Shown here: piece after piece, positions 62,101-64,000 of the stretch
Layout of the letters: each line of letters starts with the position of its first letter
Numbering within the stretch: the first letter of the stretch is position 1
Source: Halosimplex rubrum
Lineage (GTDB): Archaea; Halobacteriota; Halobacteria; Halobacteriales; Haloarculaceae
Length of the DNA stretch: 64,000 nucleotides
Assembly (NCBI RefSeq): GCF_013415885.1
Contig: NZ_CP058910.1
Coordinates: 4,216,001-4,280,000, forward strand
Direction of reading: 5' to 3'
Made by a program: the position numbers and the translations under genes
The notes under the pieces: model-generated
Seen by the model: the letters and a program-made list of their open reading frames with translations, nothing else
The model's database searches: none
What the model was told of the DNA's origin: nothing

Positions 62101-62915
62101 CAGTCGTCGCCTCCCGCGGCCGCCCGGCCGTCGGCGGCTCCGGTCGCGTCGCCGTCGGTGTCACGGTCCGCATCGCTCCCCGGGTCGAGGTCGACCGCCA
62201 CGTCGGCGCCGGGGGCGACGAGGTTCTCGCGGACGTACGCGAGGAAGGTGTTGCGGACGCTCCCGTCGGTCTCCCCGAGGGCGACCCGGCGGGTGTTCAC
62301 GCCGTCGACGAGCGTCGCGACGAAGGCGGCGGTGTCGTCGGGGTCCACGTCGGCGCGGATCGTCCCCTCCTCGATCCCGTCGGCGACGATCGACCGGACG
62401 CGACCGCGGACGAACGCGTCGACCCGCTCCAGCTGCTCGCGATAGGCCTCGACGTAGGGCCCCTGGGCCTTGATCTCCAGCAGCGCCGTCTGGAACTCCT
62501 CGAACTCGTCCGTCCCGGCGCCGTCGTTCGGATCGTCGCCACCCGTCCCGTCGTCATCCGTCCCGTCGTCGCTCGGTCCGTCGGGGCTCGACTCCGCTCG
62601 CGGCTCGTCCGTCCGCTCGGCCGGGCAGAGCAACTCGTCGACGAACCGAACCAGCCGCTCGACGGCGTCGTCGCCGTCGGTCGTCCCGACGTCGTCGGTG
62701 AACGCGTCGTAGAGGTGGTCGAGGAAGGCCAGCAGTAGCTCCTCCTTGGTGTCGAAGTGGTAGTGCAACGAGGCCTTGCTCTTGTCCGATTCGTCCGCGA
62801 TGTCCTGCATCGTCAGATCCGCGTAGCCGTGTTCGCACAGCGCCCGGTAGGTGGCCCCCATGATAGCTTCCGGGGTGGAGCCGCCGGCCGCGGCGCTGTC
62901 CGTCGTTCCGGTCAT
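62100..62915 (-). CDS. TetR/AcrR-family transcriptional regulator
   Basis: 271 residues. N-terminal HTH 'IMGATYRALCEHGYADLTMQ' then 'DIADESDKSKASLHYHFDTK' is the canonical TetR DNA-binding domain; the ligand domain has an acidic Gly/Asp-rich insertion (~95-130) and an acidic tail. Expected to repress itself and the MATE pump until a ligand binds. Operator candidates lie just upstream of its ATG. Confidence 0.93.
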   Translation of the reverse strand: MTGTTDSAAAGGSTPEAIMGATYRALCEHGYADLTMQDIADESDKSKASLHYHFDTKEELLLAFLDHLYDAFTDDVGTTDGDDAVERLVRFVDELLCPAERTDEPRAESSPDGPSDDGTDDDGTGGDDPNDGAGTDEFEEFQTALLEIKAQGPYVEAYREQLERVDAFVRGRVRSIVADGIEEGTIRADVDPDDTAAFVATLVDGVNTRRVALGETDGSVRNTFLAYVRENLVAPGADVAVDLDPGSDADRDTDGDATGAADGRAAAGGDD

Positions 62916-62924
62916 TACCGATCT

Positions 62925-62973
62925 TAACTGACCGGTCAGTCAAAAGCGTTCCGAACTGACTGACCGGTTAGTC
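62925..62973. promoter_or_regulatory. Paired TetR operator palindromes
   Basis: ACTGACCGGTCAGT at 62927-62940 is a perfect 14-bp palindrome. GACTGACCGGTTAGTC at 62958-62973 is the same site with one imperfect base pair. Centres are ~32 bp apart (three helical turns), 10-60 bp upstream of the TetR ATG and between it and the divergent Hsp20 gene. Confidence 0.85.
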
Positions 62974-63059
62974 AACGACTGTCACGGGGCTCCCGCCGAC
63001 CGGGAATCGACACGGAGATTGAAACGGCTCGGCGCCGTCGGTTCGAGTGGAGGCAACCC

Positions 63060-63368
63060 GTGACACACCACCCGGACCACGAGGTCGAACTGTTCAAAGA
63101 CGAGGGCGCCTACGAGGTGTACGCCGACCTGCCGGGGTACGGCAGCGCGGACGTCGACCTCCGCTGGCACGACGGCCGGCTCCACGTCACCGCCGAACAC
63201 CGGACCGACGAGGGGGAGACCCGCGTGTTCAACCGCCACGTCTCGGTGCCGCGACGGGTCGACGCCGACGCGATCTCGGCGACCTACAGCGACGACGTGC
63301 TGAAGGTGCGACTCCCGGTTTCCGACGACGACGCCCGACCCGGCACGCGGATCGAGGTCGGCGAGTAG
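63060..63368 (+). CDS. Hsp20/alpha-crystallin family small heat-shock protein
   Basis: 102 residues, GTG start. 'YEVYADLPGYGSADVDLRWH', 'LHVTAEHRTDEGETRVFNRH', 'SVPRRVDADAISATYSDDVL' and 'KVRLPV' form the alpha-crystallin beta-sandwich. Short N- and C-terminal arms for the family. An ATP-independent chaperone. Shares the operator region with the TetR gene. Confidence 0.88.
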   Translation: MTHHPDHEVELFKDEGAYEVYADLPGYGSADVDLRWHDGRLHVTAEHRTDEGETRVFNRHVSVPRRVDADAISATYSDDVLKVRLPVSDDDARPGTRIEVGE

Positions 63369-63424
63369 ACGGCGACCGCCGACCGCCCGGTGACTCCGTC
63401 CCGCCGGCGGCCCCGCCGGGGCGC

Positions 63425-64000
63425 TCACACCCAGTCCAGCTCGGGGTCGATCCGGTCGGGAGGCGTCTCATCGGCCAGCGCCGCCCGGACGTTCGCTGCG
63501 ACGGTCTCGTGGAGGTCCGCGCGGGCCTCTTCGGAGTACCACGCGGCGTGAGGGGTCAGGATCGCGTCGTCGCGATCGAACAGCGGCGACCCCTCGGGCG
63601 GCTCCTCGGCGAACACGTCCAGCCCGGCGGCCGCGACCTCGCCCGCTTCGAGCGCGTCGGCCAGCGCGGCCTCGTCGACGACGCCGCCGCGGCCGGTGTT
63701 GACGACGACCGCGTGGTCGACCAGCCGCTCGAACGCGGCGGCGTCGACCGCGTCACGGGTCTCCTCGGTCAGCGGCGCGTTCACAGAGAGGAGGTCGGTC
63801 CGGTCGAGTAGCTGGTCGAAATCGACCTTCTCCACCTCGTCGGCGGCCATCTCCTCGGCGTCGACGTAGGGATCGTAGGCGACGGCGTCGACGCCGAACC
63901 CCGCGACCAGTTCGCGAACGCGACGAGCGATCGGTCCGTAGGAGACGAACCCGAGCGTGAGCCCCGAGAGGCGGTGGATCTCGCCGCCGGCCCGCCAGTC
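63425..64000 (-). CDS. D-isomer-specific 2-hydroxyacid dehydrogenase (partial, N-terminus outside window)
   Basis: The 3'-terminal 191 codons; the frame stays open to the right edge. It contains the Rossmann region 'LSGLTLGFVSYGPIARRVRE' (a variant of GxGxxG), 'VVVNTGRGGVVDEAALADAL' with the catalytic Arg region, 'GLDVFAEEPP' (Glu), and 'ILTPHAAWYSEEA' (catalytic His). A phosphoglycerate/glyoxylate/hydroxypyruvate reductase-type enzyme; exact substrate unclear. Confidence 0.9.
   Translation of the reverse strand, partial: DWRAGGEIHRLSGLTLGFVSYGPIARRVRELVAGFGVDAVAYDPYVDAEEMAADEVEKVDFDQLLDRTDLLSVNAPLTEETRDAVDAAAFERLVDHAVVVNTGRGGVVDEAALADALEAGEVAAAGLDVFAEEPPEGSPLFDRDDAILTPHAAWYSEEARADLHETVAANVRAALADETPPDRIDPELDWV

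Overview
The window is a GC-rich haloarchaeal (class Halobacteria) chromosome segment. Signs are the acidic proteome, Asp/Glu-rich linkers, haloarchaea-specific families (bacterio-opsin activator HTH, small CPxCG zinc proteins, archaeal RPA with its associated OB protein, PAS/GAF sensors with 'RHNVRND' H-boxes), many GTG starts, TATA boxes close to start codons, and a tRNA-His with an encoded G-1:C73 pair and no CCA.

Layout. 1-8.4 kb is chromosomal: a partial flavin monooxygenase, a secreted vWA/PKD protein, a PAS protein convergent with a histidine kinase, a pirin-like cupin and an alpha/beta hydrolase. About 8.57-26.9 kb looks like an integrated island. It lies between an intact tRNA-His (26908-26980, minus) and a 19-bp direct copy of that tRNA's 3' end (8568-8586, 18/19 identical), and much of its second half (about 17.8-25.5 kb) is visibly AT-richer than the flanks. 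It carries an RPA-like OB protein, a disrupted surface protein/metalloprotease, a lipoprotein, a three-gene operon ending in a PolB2-type polymerase with altered active-site motifs, two copies of a divergent promoter cassette driving envelope/lipid genes (MacB-type ABC exporter, flippase-like protein, GDPD-like protein, VTT/DedA protein), a decayed IS5-like element, and an HNH/zinc-finger protein beside a broken paralogue. I see no integrase gene.

27-46 kb returns to ordinary chromosome: an ArsR-like regulator, an ABC-2 exporter pair, a heliorhodopsin (Glu107 and Lys241 at the numbers known for HeR 48C12), a HAD phosphatase, the RPA3-type ssDNA-binding operon, a Bat-type HTH regulator, a sugar nucleotidyltransferase, oxidoreductases, a TRAM protein, an AAA ATPase and a thiolase whose 3' end is caught in a ~171-bp tandem duplication.

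46.5-64 kb is rich in signalling and transport: a 7TM sensor with a degenerate kinase domain, a CPA/TrkA antiporter, a formate/nitrite-type channel fused to two UspA domains, an APC permease fused to UspA domains, a ~1420-aa PAS/GAF regulator with DNA-binding domains at both ends, a metallo-beta-lactamase hydrolase, a MATE/TetR pair with a clear double operator shared with a divergent Hsp20 gene, and a partial 2-hydroxyacid dehydrogenase. No CRISPR array and no rRNA were seen.
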